This document shows, piece by piece, positions 32,798 through 40,262 of a DNA stretch of 64,000 nucleotides. The notes under the pieces were generated by a model, which saw only the letters and a program-made list of their open reading frames with translations, had not been told where the DNA came from and ran no database searches. Origin of the DNA: an uncultured Clostridia bacterium (GTDB lineage: Bacteria; Bacillota; Clostridia; Oscillospirales; Oscillospiraceae). The DNA is taken from assembly GCA_945876285.1 (NCBI GenBank), contig CAMCNO010000004.1:1-64000 (forward strand), written 5' to 3'. A program made the position numbers and the translations under genes. Numbering within the stretch: position 1 is the first letter of the stretch; each line of letters starts with the position of its first letter.

Positions 32798-33745
32798 ATG
32801 AAGTACGCGGCGAAGCGTTTATTGATGCTGCTCGTCACCATGGTCATCGTCTCCTTTTTGGCGTTTTTGGCCTTTGACCTGATCTCCGGCGACCCTGCTA
32901 CCGCTATGCTGGGAACCCAGGCCACGCCGGAAAGTGTGGCGGCCCTCCGGGAGGAGCTGGGCCTGAACCGGCCCTTCCTTGTGCGCTACGGCGAGTGGCT
33001 GCTGGGCTTTTTCACCGGAAACCTGGGCACCTCCTACAACTATAAGCAGCCTGTATGGGACCTGATCGGCACCAAGGTGATGGTAACGCTGTGCCTCAGC
33101 GTCCTGAGCTTCCTGCTCATCACCATGGTGTCCATCCCATTGGGGCTGTGGTCGGCCCGGCGGGCCGGAGGGCGGCTGGACGGCGTCCGGACGGCGGTGA
33201 ACCAGCTCTGCATGGCGGTGCCGCCTTTCTTTACAGGCATTCTGCTCTCCTGGGTGTTCGGCGTGATGCTGCACTGGTTCGTGCCGGGCAGCTTCCCGGG
33301 ACTGGAGCACTTCGGCAGCGCCCTGAAATACCTGTTCTTCGCGGCGGTGGCTATCGCCATCCCCCGCATCGCCATGACGGTGCGGATGCTCCGCAGCACC
33401 ATTATGAGCGAGATGCAGAAGGACTACGTCCGCACCGCCATCTCCCGGGGCAACGACCGGGGCGAGGTGCTGCGGCGCCATGTGCTGAAAAACGCCCTGG
33501 TGCCGGTGGTGACCTTTCTGGCCCAGACCATGGCGGAGATCGTGGCGGGCAGCATTGTGGTGGAGCAGGTCTTCGCCATCCCCGGTCTTGGGCGGATGCT
33601 GGTGACCTCCATCTCCAACCGGGACTACCCCACGGTGCAGGCTATCGTGGTGATCCTGGCGTTCTGGGTGGTGCTGGCCGGCACGGTGGCAGACATCGTG
33701 AACCAGTGCATCGACCCCCGTTTGAGATTGGGGGGTGACGCATGA
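32798..33745 (+). CDS. ABC transporter permease, OppB/DppB type
   Basis: The product has 315 residues and six membrane helices. The start MKYAAKRLLMLLVTMVIVSF and the later DLISGDPA and GLNRPFLVRYGEWL blocks are those of OppB/DppB permeases. The coupling segment that contacts the ATPases is near residue 210 (DYVRTAISRGNDRGEVLRRH). It forms the membrane channel with the next gene product, whose start overlaps its end by four bases. The ribosome site AAAGGAG lies a little far from the ATG. Confidence 0.93.
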   Translation: MKYAAKRLLMLLVTMVIVSFLAFLAFDLISGDPATAMLGTQATPESVAALREELGLNRPFLVRYGEWLLGFFTGNLGTSYNYKQPVWDLIGTKVMVTLCLSVLSFLLITMVSIPLGLWSARRAGGRLDGVRTAVNQLCMAVPPFFTGILLSWVFGVMLHWFVPGSFPGLEHFGSALKYLFFAAVAIAIPRIAMTVRMLRSTIMSEMQKDYVRTAISRGNDRGEVLRRHVLKNALVPVVTFLAQTMAEIVAGSIVVEQVFAIPGLGRMLVTSISNRDYPTVQAIVVILAFWVVLAGTVADIVNQCIDPRLRLGGDA

Positions 33746-34554
33746 AAAGGAAGACAATGAACGGCTACCTGCGGGTGGGCCTGATTTTGACCGGCTTCCT
33801 GGCGGCTCTGATATTGCTGGGCATGTTCTGGACGCCCTACGACCCCCAGGCCATGTCCGTTGGTCCCAAGCTGGCGCCGCCGTCCCTCCAGCACCTGATG
33901 GGCACCGATAAATTCGGCCGGGACATTTTCAGCCGGGTGCTCCAGGGGGCGGGGACCACTTCTATTATCGCCCTGTCCACGGTAGCCATCGGCGCCGTCT
34001 GCGGCACGGCTGTCGGCGCCCTGACGGGCTACTTCGGCGGCCTTGCCGACGAGATTCTGATGCGCCTGAACGACGCACTGACGGCGTTTCCCAGCATCCT
34101 GCTGGCCCTGGTGGTCATCTCCATTCTGGGCCCCGGCAAAAAGCGCAACGTCATTCTGGCCCTGGGGCTGGTGTTCATCCCCAGCTTCGCCCGCATCACC
34201 CGCACGGCCTTTGCCAGCCTGCGGGACGCCAATTACGTAAAAAGCGCCCGGCTGATGGGGGCGTCGCCCGCCCGCATCCTGCTGGTGCATATCCTGCCCA
34301 ATACCGTCTCCGTGCTGCTGCCCGCCGTCACCATCGGCTTCAACAACGCGGTGCTGGCGGAGGCGTCCATGAGCTTTCTGTGCATCGGCGTGACCCCGCC
34401 GGACGCGTCTCTCGGCTATATGCTCTCCGAGGCCCAGGGGATGCTGAACGCCCCCTGGTACGTCATCGGCACAGGCCTTATGATCGTGCTGATGGTGTTC
34501 GGCGTGGGCCTCATCGGCGAGGGCCTGCAGCGCCGGGACAAGGGGGTGGCCTGA
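33742..34554 (+). CDS. ABC transporter permease, OppC/DppC type
   Basis: The product has 270 residues with six membrane helices. The motif [20 protein letters not shown] near residue 52 is the diagnostic OppC/DppC segment, and the coupling helix is seen as [20 protein letters not shown] near 165. It pairs with the OppB-type permease. Its first bases overlap the upstream gene by four and its stop codon overlaps the start of the ATPase gene by one, so the operon is translationally coupled throughout. Confidence 0.93.
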   Translation: MKRKTMNGYLRVGLILTGFLAALILLGMFWTPYDPQAMSVGPKLAPPSLQHLMGTDKFGRDIFSRVLQGAGTTSIIALSTVAIGAVCGTAVGALTGYFGGLADEILMRLNDALTAFPSILLALVVISILGPGKKRNVILALGLVFIPSFARITRTAFASLRDANYVKSARLMGASPARILLVHILPNTVSVLLPAVTIGFNNAVLAEASMSFLCIGVTPPDASLGYMLSEAQGMLNAPWYVIGTGLMIVLMVFGVGLIGEGLQRRDKGVA

Positions 34555-35345
34555 TGCTGGAAATTCGTGATCTGCATGTGAAATTCCACAACCGGGACCG
34601 GGAGGCCGTGGCCGGCGTGTCTCTCACCATCCACGACGGCGAGATTTTGGGCCTCGTTGGTGAATCCGGCTCCGGCAAGAGCGTCACCGCCATGAGTGTG
34701 GCGGGCCTGCTGCCCCGGAAAAGCTGCGACTACTCCGGCCAGGTGCTGCTGGACGGCACGGAGCTGCTCCACGCCGACCGCTCTCTGCTGCGGCAGGTCC
34801 AGGGCCGGGACATGGGCGTGGTGTTCCAGGAGCCGATGACGGCCATGGACCCGCTGATGAAAATCGGCCATCAGGTGGAGGAGGTCCTCCACATCCATAC
34901 CGATAAGAACAAGCAGGAGCGCCGCGCTATGGCCCTGGAGGCCCTGGCCGCCGTGGAGCTGCCGGAAGTAGAGGTGGTGTACGAGAAGTACCCCCACGAG
35001 CTCTCCGGCGGAATGCTCCAGCGGGCTATGATCGCCGCGGCCATCATCCAGCGGCCCAAGCTCCTGCTGCTGGACGAGCCCACTACCGCCCTGGATGTGA
35101 CCATCCAGGCGCAGATTTTGGAATTGCTGAAAAAGCTGAACCGGGAATCCGGGATGTCCATGCTGTTCATCTCACACAACCTGAACGTGGTGCGCAAGCT
35201 CTGCCGCCGGGTGGCGGTGATGCAGCGGGGCGTTCTGGTGGAGGAGGGGGACACCGAAGAGGTGTTCCACGATCCGCAGCATCCCTATACCCAGCGGCTC
35301 ATCGCCGCCATCCCCACCCGCAAGCGGAAGGAGGATGCCCCATGA
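34554..35345 (+). CDS. ABC transporter ATPase, OppD/DppD type (short form)
   Basis: The product has 263 residues. Walker A is GESGSGKS (residues 36-43), the signature is LSGGM (150-154), and Walker B is LLLLDE (170-175). OppD proteins usually reach about 330 residues and end with an oligopeptide-type C-terminal extension carrying a cluster of cysteines. Here the chain stops soon after [16 protein letters not shown], so that extension is nearly absent. The start ATG at 34554 overlaps the permease stop by one base; the longer frame upstream lies within the permease gene. Confidence 0.92.
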   Translation: MLEIRDLHVKFHNRDREAVAGVSLTIHDGEILGLVGESGSGKSVTAMSVAGLLPRKSCDYSGQVLLDGTELLHADRSLLRQVQGRDMGVVFQEPMTAMDPLMKIGHQVEEVLHIHTDKNKQERRAMALEALAAVELPEVEVVYEKYPHELSGGMLQRAMIAAAIIQRPKLLLLDEPTTALDVTIQAQILELLKKLNRESGMSMLFISHNLNVVRKLCRRVAVMQRGVLVEEGDTEEVFHDPQHPYTQRLIAAIPTRKRKEDAP

Positions 35346-36076
35346 ACGAGGAACTGGTGCTCTCCGTTTCCCACGTCAGCGGCGGCTACCACGAGGGCGG
35401 CCGGTTCCGCAAGGGGACCTATCAGGAGGTCCTCCATGACGTGACCTTCGACGTTCACCACGGCGAGATACTGGGGCTGGTGGGGGAGTCCGGCACGGGC
35501 AAATCCACCCTGTCCCGGGCCATTCTGGGGATGATAAAACCTGACCAGGGCAGCATTACCCATTACACAAAGCGCCCTCAGATGATTTTTCAGGACCCGT
35601 ACAGCTCCCTGAACCCCGCATATACTGTGGAGTGGATCCTGGAGGAGCCCCTGCGTATCTATGGCAAGTATGACGGCCCGGAGCGCAAGCGCCGGGTCCG
35701 GGAGATGCTGCGCCGGGTGGAGCTTCCGGAGGAGGTGCTGGCGGCGAAGCCGGCGGAGCTGTCCGGCGGCCAGCGCCAGCGGGTCAGCATCGCCACAGCC
35801 CTCATCCAGCGCCCCCGGTTCCTCATTGCTGACGAGCCTGTCAGCGCCCTGGACGTGACCATCCAGGCTCAGGTTTTAGAGCTGCTGAAAACCCTGCGGG
35901 ACGAGCTGGACTTGAGCTACCTGTTCATCTCCCACGACCTGAATGTGGTGTACCAGCTCTGCGACCGGGTGCTGGTGATGAAGCATGGTCGCATCGTGGA
36001 GCAGGGGACGGTGGACGAGATTTTCGACCATCCCAAAGAGGACTATACCAAGCAGCTTCTGGCTGCCGCTGAGTAA
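35342..36076 (+). CDS. ABC transporter ATPase, OppF/DppF type (short form)
   Basis: The product has 244 residues. Walker A is GESGTGKS (residues 48-55), the signature LSGGQRQRV is near 139, and Walker B is RFLIADEP near 160. It forms the second nucleotide-binding subunit of the transporter. As with its partner, the C-terminal extension usual in OppF is missing; the chain ends with [16 protein letters not shown]. It overlaps the upstream ATPase gene by four bases. Confidence 0.92.
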   Translation: MNEELVLSVSHVSGGYHEGGRFRKGTYQEVLHDVTFDVHHGEILGLVGESGTGKSTLSRAILGMIKPDQGSITHYTKRPQMIFQDPYSSLNPAYTVEWILEEPLRIYGKYDGPERKRRVREMLRRVELPEEVLAAKPAELSGGQRQRVSIATALIQRPRFLIADEPVSALDVTIQAQVLELLKTLRDELDLSYLFISHDLNVVYQLCDRVLVMKHGRIVEQGTVDEIFDHPKEDYTKQLLAAAE

Positions 36077-36134
36077 CTTTTTCGATTCTGCGCGAATTTC
36101 CCTGAGATACGAGACTGATGAAATTGAAACACCT

Positions 36135-37250
36135 ATGAAAAATTTTTTCCTGCAGCATAAAAAACTCCATATCTGGCTGCTGGCGGACCTCGGGCTGCTG
36201 GCGCTGTTTGCCCTGCTCCGGGAGAGCCGGGCGGCCATGAATGGCTTTGTACACAATTTTTCCACCCCCATCCGCCGCCTTTTAGGGCGGCTGTGCTACC
36301 GGGTGGACTTCTCCGTGGCGGAGCTGCTGTGCATTCTGCTTGTGCTGGCGGTCATCGCCTATGCGGTGTGGAGCGTTGCCGCCGTGGCCCGTGCCGGAAA
36401 AGAGAGGCGTGGCCGCCGGGCCTACACCGCCCTGCTGGGCGCCGCCTGCGGGGCGCTGACCCTGGGGGCGGTGTTCTGCTGGTTCTGGGGCGCGGATTAC
36501 TATACCGACAGCTTCCAGGAACGCTCCGGCATCTACGCCCAGCCCGTGGCGGCGGAGGACCTGCTGGCGGTGACGGTGTACTTCGCCCGCCAGACCGCCC
36601 TGACGGCGGACGCCGTGGAGCGGGACGGGAACGGCGTGTTCGCCGTCCCCCGGGAGGACATCCTCTCGGACAGCCCTCACGCCTACGACGAGCTGGAAAA
36701 GCAGTTCCCGTTTCTGGAGTTCGATGACCTGGGGGTCAAGCCCGTACGGCTGTCCCGCGTCATGAGTGTCCTGGATTTTACCGGCGTGTATTGCCCCTAC
36801 ACCGGGGAGTCCAACGTCAACATCGACAGCCCTGCCTGTATGCTGCCCGCCACGGCGGCCCATGAGATGGCCCACCAGCGGGGCTACGCCTCGGAGCAGG
36901 AGTGCAATTTCCTGGCAATTTTGGCGTCCACCACCTGCGGGAATGACACCTATGTCTACTCCGGCTGGCTGATGGGATACATCTATCTGAGCAACGCCCT
37001 GTACCGGGTGGCGCCAGAGACCTACTGGGCCATCCGGCAGGCCCTGCCGGAGACGGTGGAGGCCGACCTGACGGACAACACCGCCTACTGGGACCAGTTC
37101 CGGGATACGGCGGCGCAGAAAGTGTCCAACAAGGTCTACGACGGGATGCTGAAAGCCTACGGTCAGGAGCAGGGCATCCAGTCCTACGGCACCGTGGTGG
37201 ATATGCTGGTGGTATACTACCGGGACGCGGCGGCCCAGGCATTGCAATAA
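36135..37250 (+). CDS. DUF3810 membrane protein with a metalloprotease-like HEMAH motif
   Basis: The product has 371 residues. Three hydrophobic segments lie in the first 125 residues, and a large extracellular-type domain follows. It contains HEMAHQRGY near residue 237, an HExxH-type zinc-protease motif, and EQECNFLA about 10 residues later, whose Glu could be the third zinc ligand. This is the DUF3810 pattern. The function is unknown, but a membrane-bound peptidase would suit a place behind a peptide transporter. The ATG at 36135 has only a weak ribosome site, and the gap from the ATPase gene is 58 nt. Confidence 0.82.
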   Translation: MKNFFLQHKKLHIWLLADLGLLALFALLRESRAAMNGFVHNFSTPIRRLLGRLCYRVDFSVAELLCILLVLAVIAYAVWSVAAVARAGKERRGRRAYTALLGAACGALTLGAVFCWFWGADYYTDSFQERSGIYAQPVAAEDLLAVTVYFARQTALTADAVERDGNGVFAVPREDILSDSPHAYDELEKQFPFLEFDDLGVKPVRLSRVMSVLDFTGVYCPYTGESNVNIDSPACMLPATAAHEMAHQRGYASEQECNFLAILASTTCGNDTYVYSGWLMGYIYLSNALYRVAPETYWAIRQALPETVEADLTDNTAYWDQFRDTAAQKVSNKVYDGMLKAYGQEQGIQSYGTVVDMLVVYYRDAAAQALQ

Positions 37251-37251
37251 C

Positions 37252-37288
37252 AAAGGACCGTGAAACGAGCGTTTCACGGTCCTTTTTC
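37252..37288. terminator. Bidirectional terminator at the end of the ABC operon
   Basis: A 15-bp perfect stem, AAAGGACCGTGAAAC / GTTTCACGGTCCTTT, has a GAGC loop and is followed by TT. It lies between convergent genes. Confidence 0.9.
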
Positions 37289-37296
37289 AATACATA

Positions 37297-38727
37297 TTAC
37301 CAGGGGTGCTCCGCCCGGGACTGCGCCTCCGTCATGGCGAAGTAGTTGTAGCTGATGGCGCGGCCGCTGTCGCCCCAGGTGGTGTCGATGTGGTACTCGG
37401 TGCCGTCCAGCGTAGCTACCGTCCAGATGTGGGAACTGTTGGAGAGGGCGGTGCAGTCGATGCCCTCCAGCTTCAAAAGCAGGTTGTAGGCGCCGGTGTA
37501 GCCGTCGCAGACGGCGGTGCCCAACGCAAACAGGCTGTATGGTGTGTGGCTGATGGAGCCGTCCCCTGCCTGGTAGTCGTAGACGGTATTTTCACAGACC
37601 CAGGTGTAGTAGACCCGGGCCTTTTCCAGCTCTGTCATACCGGAGGTGATCTGCTGGTCGGCCCAGAGCTGGTCGTGGACTTCGATAGCGGCCTCCATGG
37701 CGGCGGTGCGGTACGCCTGCGCCCGGTCTCCGGTGCCTGCGGCAGAGAAGGTCAGCGTCATGTCGCCTGCCAGGGAGTAGGAGCAGGACACGGCGTTGTA
37801 GCCCTGCTCGCAGTAGCGCTTTACAGTGGACAGCGCCTGCTGCATCACCTGCCGGGCTTTCACAGCGGAAAGACTGGGATAGCGGAGCGTCAGGGTGTTT
37901 CCCCCCCGGGAGAGCATATAGCGGACATCACTGTCCATTTCCTCTTCGGCGGTGGGGGAGGCAATATAGGTCCCCGGTTCTACCAGGCTTGCCAGGGTGG
38001 TGCCCTTGGCGCTGTACGCGTAGGACAGGTCCCAATCCAGCGTCACCCGCAGGGCGGGGTCCACCAGCCGGGTCAGCATGGCGGCGGCAGCGCCCCGGGT
38101 AATGGTGCTGTCCGGCAGGAAGGTGCCGTATGCGTTCACACCTGCGCAGACGCCGGTGCGGTACAGGGTCAGAATGTCCTGCTGATAGGGGGTGTACTCC
38201 GTCACATCGGTGATGAAGCGGCGGGTGGCGTAGCCCTCTGTTACCAGCTCACTGTTGATGGCAGGCAAAGCCCCGGCAGGCAGGAGGTTTGCCAGCACAT
38301 GGGCCATCTGGGCCCGGGTGGCGGCGTTGGTGAGTTGGCCGTCCAGCTCCGTGCCCAGGATACCCTCCGCCTGGAGGTAGAGAAGATAAGGGATGGCAGC
38401 GGCCTGCCCCTCCGTCCGATAGGCGGCGGGGCCCAGCTCCGGGTCTCCGGTGCGGTACAGGCTGCGGATGCGGCCCGCGAAGATGACGGCTTGTCCCACC
38501 GTGAGAGAGTCGTTCAGACCGAAGGTCCCGTCGGTCTTTCCCACGGACAGGCCGTACTCATACAGGGCGGAGACGTTATGGTAGAAGACAGAGTCGGCGG
38601 TCAGGTCGGAAAACTGCTGGCCGTAGGTCTTGCTGCGGACAAAGTTGTCCATGGAGTCCTCAGCGGCCAGGGCGGGAACGGTCAGCAGCAGGCACAATGC
38701 CAGCAGTAGGGGAAGGCGCTTTTTCAC
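37297..38727 (-). CDS. Secreted SLH-repeat protein with a transglutaminase-like domain
   Basis: The product has 476 residues. A signal peptide (about 1-21) ends in ALAAED. Residues 30-235 hold three S-layer homology repeats, with the typical YGLSVGKTDGTFGLNDSLTV and GVNAYGTFLPDSTITRGAAA, which bind the cell wall. The C-terminal transglutaminase-like domain (about 340-476) has a full catalytic triad: Cys in GTAVCDGYTG, His in SSHIWTV and Asp in YHIDTTWGD. It is thus a wall-bound enzyme, perhaps a peptidase or cross-linking enzyme. It lies 27 nt downstream of the LCP gene and is probably co-transcribed with it. Confidence 0.88.
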   Translation of the reverse strand: MKKRLPLLLALCLLLTVPALAAEDSMDNFVRSKTYGQQFSDLTADSVFYHNVSALYEYGLSVGKTDGTFGLNDSLTVGQAVIFAGRIRSLYRTGDPELGPAAYRTEGQAAAIPYLLYLQAEGILGTELDGQLTNAATRAQMAHVLANLLPAGALPAINSELVTEGYATRRFITDVTEYTPYQQDILTLYRTGVCAGVNAYGTFLPDSTITRGAAAAMLTRLVDPALRVTLDWDLSYAYSAKGTTLASLVEPGTYIASPTAEEEMDSDVRYMLSRGGNTLTLRYPSLSAVKARQVMQQALSTVKRYCEQGYNAVSCSYSLAGDMTLTFSAAGTGDRAQAYRTAAMEAAIEVHDQLWADQQITSGMTELEKARVYYTWVCENTVYDYQAGDGSISHTPYSLFALGTAVCDGYTGAYNLLLKLEGIDCTALSNSSHIWTVATLDGTEYHIDTTWGDSGRAISYNYFAMTEAQSRAEHPW

Positions 38728-38754
38728 GGCAGTCTCCTTTCAGCTTCGGCGGGG

Positions 38755-39759
38755 TCAGCCGGGGATGTGCAGGTCCGCCGCCGTCCGGTCCTCCACATAG
38801 GGGTTCAGGTATTGGTTCACCAGGGCCAGGGTCTCTTCCTGATCCAGGTAGATGTACGGGGACTTCCAGTCGCCGGGGAGGGTGGAGAAGTCAATGTTCT
38901 CGGCGCCGATGGTGATGGCCTCCCGGCCCAGCCAGGCCAGATTGCCCAGGCTCAGGTCCGTCTCCACATATTTCTGGAAGATTTTCACAAAGCTGTCCAC
39001 TTTGGTCAGATTGGACACGGTGAGGGTCTGCTTGGCAACGGCCTTCAGAAAGTTCTGCTGGGTCTGCATCCGGCCCAGGTCCTCGCTGCCGTAGCCGGTG
39101 CCGTCGTTGTTGTGGCGGAAACGGACCACCTTCAGGGCGTCGGCGCCGCTTAAATGCTGGGTGCCTTTGGTGAAGTGGATGTGCAGGTCCTGAACAGGGT
39201 CATCGTAGTCCATGTCCACAGGGACCGTGAAGTTCACGCCGCCGATGGCGTCCACTAAGGCCTCAAAGCCCCGCAGGTCCACCAGAACGGTGTAGTCCAC
39301 CGGGATGCCCAACTGATCGGAGACCACCTCGGCCAGCTTTTTCATGCCGCCGATGTTGTAGGCGGCGTTGATCTTGTGGCTTTTGCCGTTGAAAACGGCC
39401 TTGGTGTCCCGGGGGATGCTGACGCCGTAGATGTAGCTGGTGGCTGCGTCCACCGCCACCAGAATGTTGGTGTCGCTGCCGCCATTACCGTCGTCCACAC
39501 CGGAGACCAGGATGGTGTAAAAGTCCGCCTTCCGCTCCAGGTGGGAGCGCAGGGCCTCCTGGGCGGCGTCCTCCGCGCCGGAGGCGGCGTCGGTTTCGGA
39601 AGATACTGGCTGGTCGGGCGGCAGCTCCTGCTTCTGTTCCGGCGCCCGGAACAGGCAGCGGATCCCGGCATAGACGGCGGCCAGCACGAACACGGCCAGA
39701 AGCAGCAGGGGAACAGGGCTGCGTCTGTGCCGCTTGCGGAGATGGCGAGGGTTGGACAT
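38755..39759 (-). CDS. LytR-CpsA-Psr (LCP) family protein
   Basis: The product has 334 residues. A basic N-terminus and one membrane segment (PLLLLAVFVLAAVYAGI) precede the extracellular LCP domain. The conserved stretches are SGVDDGNGGSDTNILVAVD, GVSIPRDTKA, HKINAAYNIGG and VVRFRHNNDG followed by DLGRMQTQQNFLKAV. LCP enzymes attach wall teichoic acids or other anionic glycopolymers to peptidoglycan. The start at 39759 (MSNPRH) is preferred because the upstream in-frame extension covers the promoter; AAGGAG is 11 bases away. An SLH protein gene follows, fitting an envelope operon. Confidence 0.92.
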   Translation of the reverse strand: MSNPRHLRKRHRRSPVPLLLLAVFVLAAVYAGIRCLFRAPEQKQELPPDQPVSSETDAASGAEDAAQEALRSHLERKADFYTILVSGVDDGNGGSDTNILVAVDAATSYIYGVSIPRDTKAVFNGKSHKINAAYNIGGMKKLAEVVSDQLGIPVDYTVLVDLRGFEALVDAIGGVNFTVPVDMDYDDPVQDLHIHFTKGTQHLSGADALKVVRFRHNNDGTGYGSEDLGRMQTQQNFLKAVAKQTLTVSNLTKVDSFVKIFQKYVETDLSLGNLAWLGREAITIGAENIDFSTLPGDWKSPYIYLDQEETLALVNQYLNPYVEDRTAADLHIPG

Positions 39760-39813
39760 GGGAAACAACGCTCCTTTACTCGAAAGCGATCGATTTACAT
39801 AATACTGCACCTC

Positions 39814-39842
39814 ATTATATAGCCCGTCCCGGAAAAACACAA
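39814..39842 (-). promoter_or_regulatory. Promoter of the LCP-SLH operon
   Basis: On the minus strand, -35 TTGTGT (39837-39842), 17-bp spacer and perfect -10 TATAAT (39814-39819). Confidence 0.65.
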
Positions 39843-39843
39843 G

Positions 39844-39872
39844 AGAAAAATAGCGGCGGAGCCGCTATTTTC
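39844..39872 (-). terminator. Terminator of spoIIID
   Basis: An 11-bp stem, AAAATAGCGGC / GCCGCTATTTT, has a GGA loop. Read on the minus strand it ends in TTTTTCTCTT. Confidence 0.85.
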
Positions 39873-39912
39873 CAAGAATCACAATATTTTCATGTAATGG
39901 CAAAACCGATCT

Positions 39913-40161
39913 TCAGATGCCCCGGTATTTTTTCCGGGTGGCGATGCCGCCCCGGATGTGCCGCTGGGCCTTGTTGACGTCCAGCACTTCCTTGACCTGT
40001 AAGTACAGCGGGCGGTTGAACAGGGGCAGCCGCTCGGAAATGTCCTTGTGGACGGTTGACTTACTGATGCCGAATTTCTGCGCGGCGGCGCGGACCGTGG
40101 TCCGGTTCTCTATGATGTAAAGAGCCAGGCGTTCCGCCCGCTCCTCCATGTTTTCCTTCAA
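39913..40161 (-). CDS. spoIIID: Sporulation transcriptional regulator SpoIIID
   Basis: The product has 82 residues when started at the TTG at 40161. SpoIIID is a small DNA-binding protein that acts with sigma-E in the mother cell during sporulation. The helix-turn-helix region AAAQKFGISKSTVHKDISERL and the basic tail NKAQRHIRGGIATRKKY are near-identical to the family. Starting at TTG gives LKENMEERAERL at the N-terminus, which lines up with the usual MKEYIEERVLEV. An in-frame ATG at 40194 would lie inside the predicted sigma-E promoter, so it is unlikely. The ribosome site is GAAGG or the GGGGAG further up. Confidence 0.92.
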   Translation of the reverse strand: MKENMEERAERLALYIIENRTTVRAAAQKFGISKSTVHKDISERLPLFNRPLYLQVKEVLDVNKAQRHIRGGIATRKKYRGI

Positions 40162-40192
40162 AACACCTTCACTCCCCGCCTCTTGTTGATTC

Positions 40193-40219
40193 ATCCTATG
40201 CGGGGGAGGAAAGGCTTAT
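40193..40219 (-). promoter_or_regulatory. Possible sigma-E promoter of spoIIID
   Basis: On the minus strand, ATA (40217-40219), 16-bp spacer, and CATAGGAT (40193-40200), close to the sigma-E -10 consensus CATACAAT. The match is six of eight at the -10. The start of transcription would be near 40186. Confidence 0.4.
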
Positions 40220-40221
40220 GC

Positions 40222-40253
40222 CGAAAAAAGAAAACGCCCGGAATGGGCGTTTT
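40222..40253 (-). terminator. Terminator of the YgiQ-type gene
   Basis: The stem AAAACGCCC / GGGCGTTTT (40231-40253) has a GGAAT loop. Read on the minus strand it is followed by CTTTTTTC. Confidence 0.88.
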
Positions 40254-40262
40254 CCTGTATCG

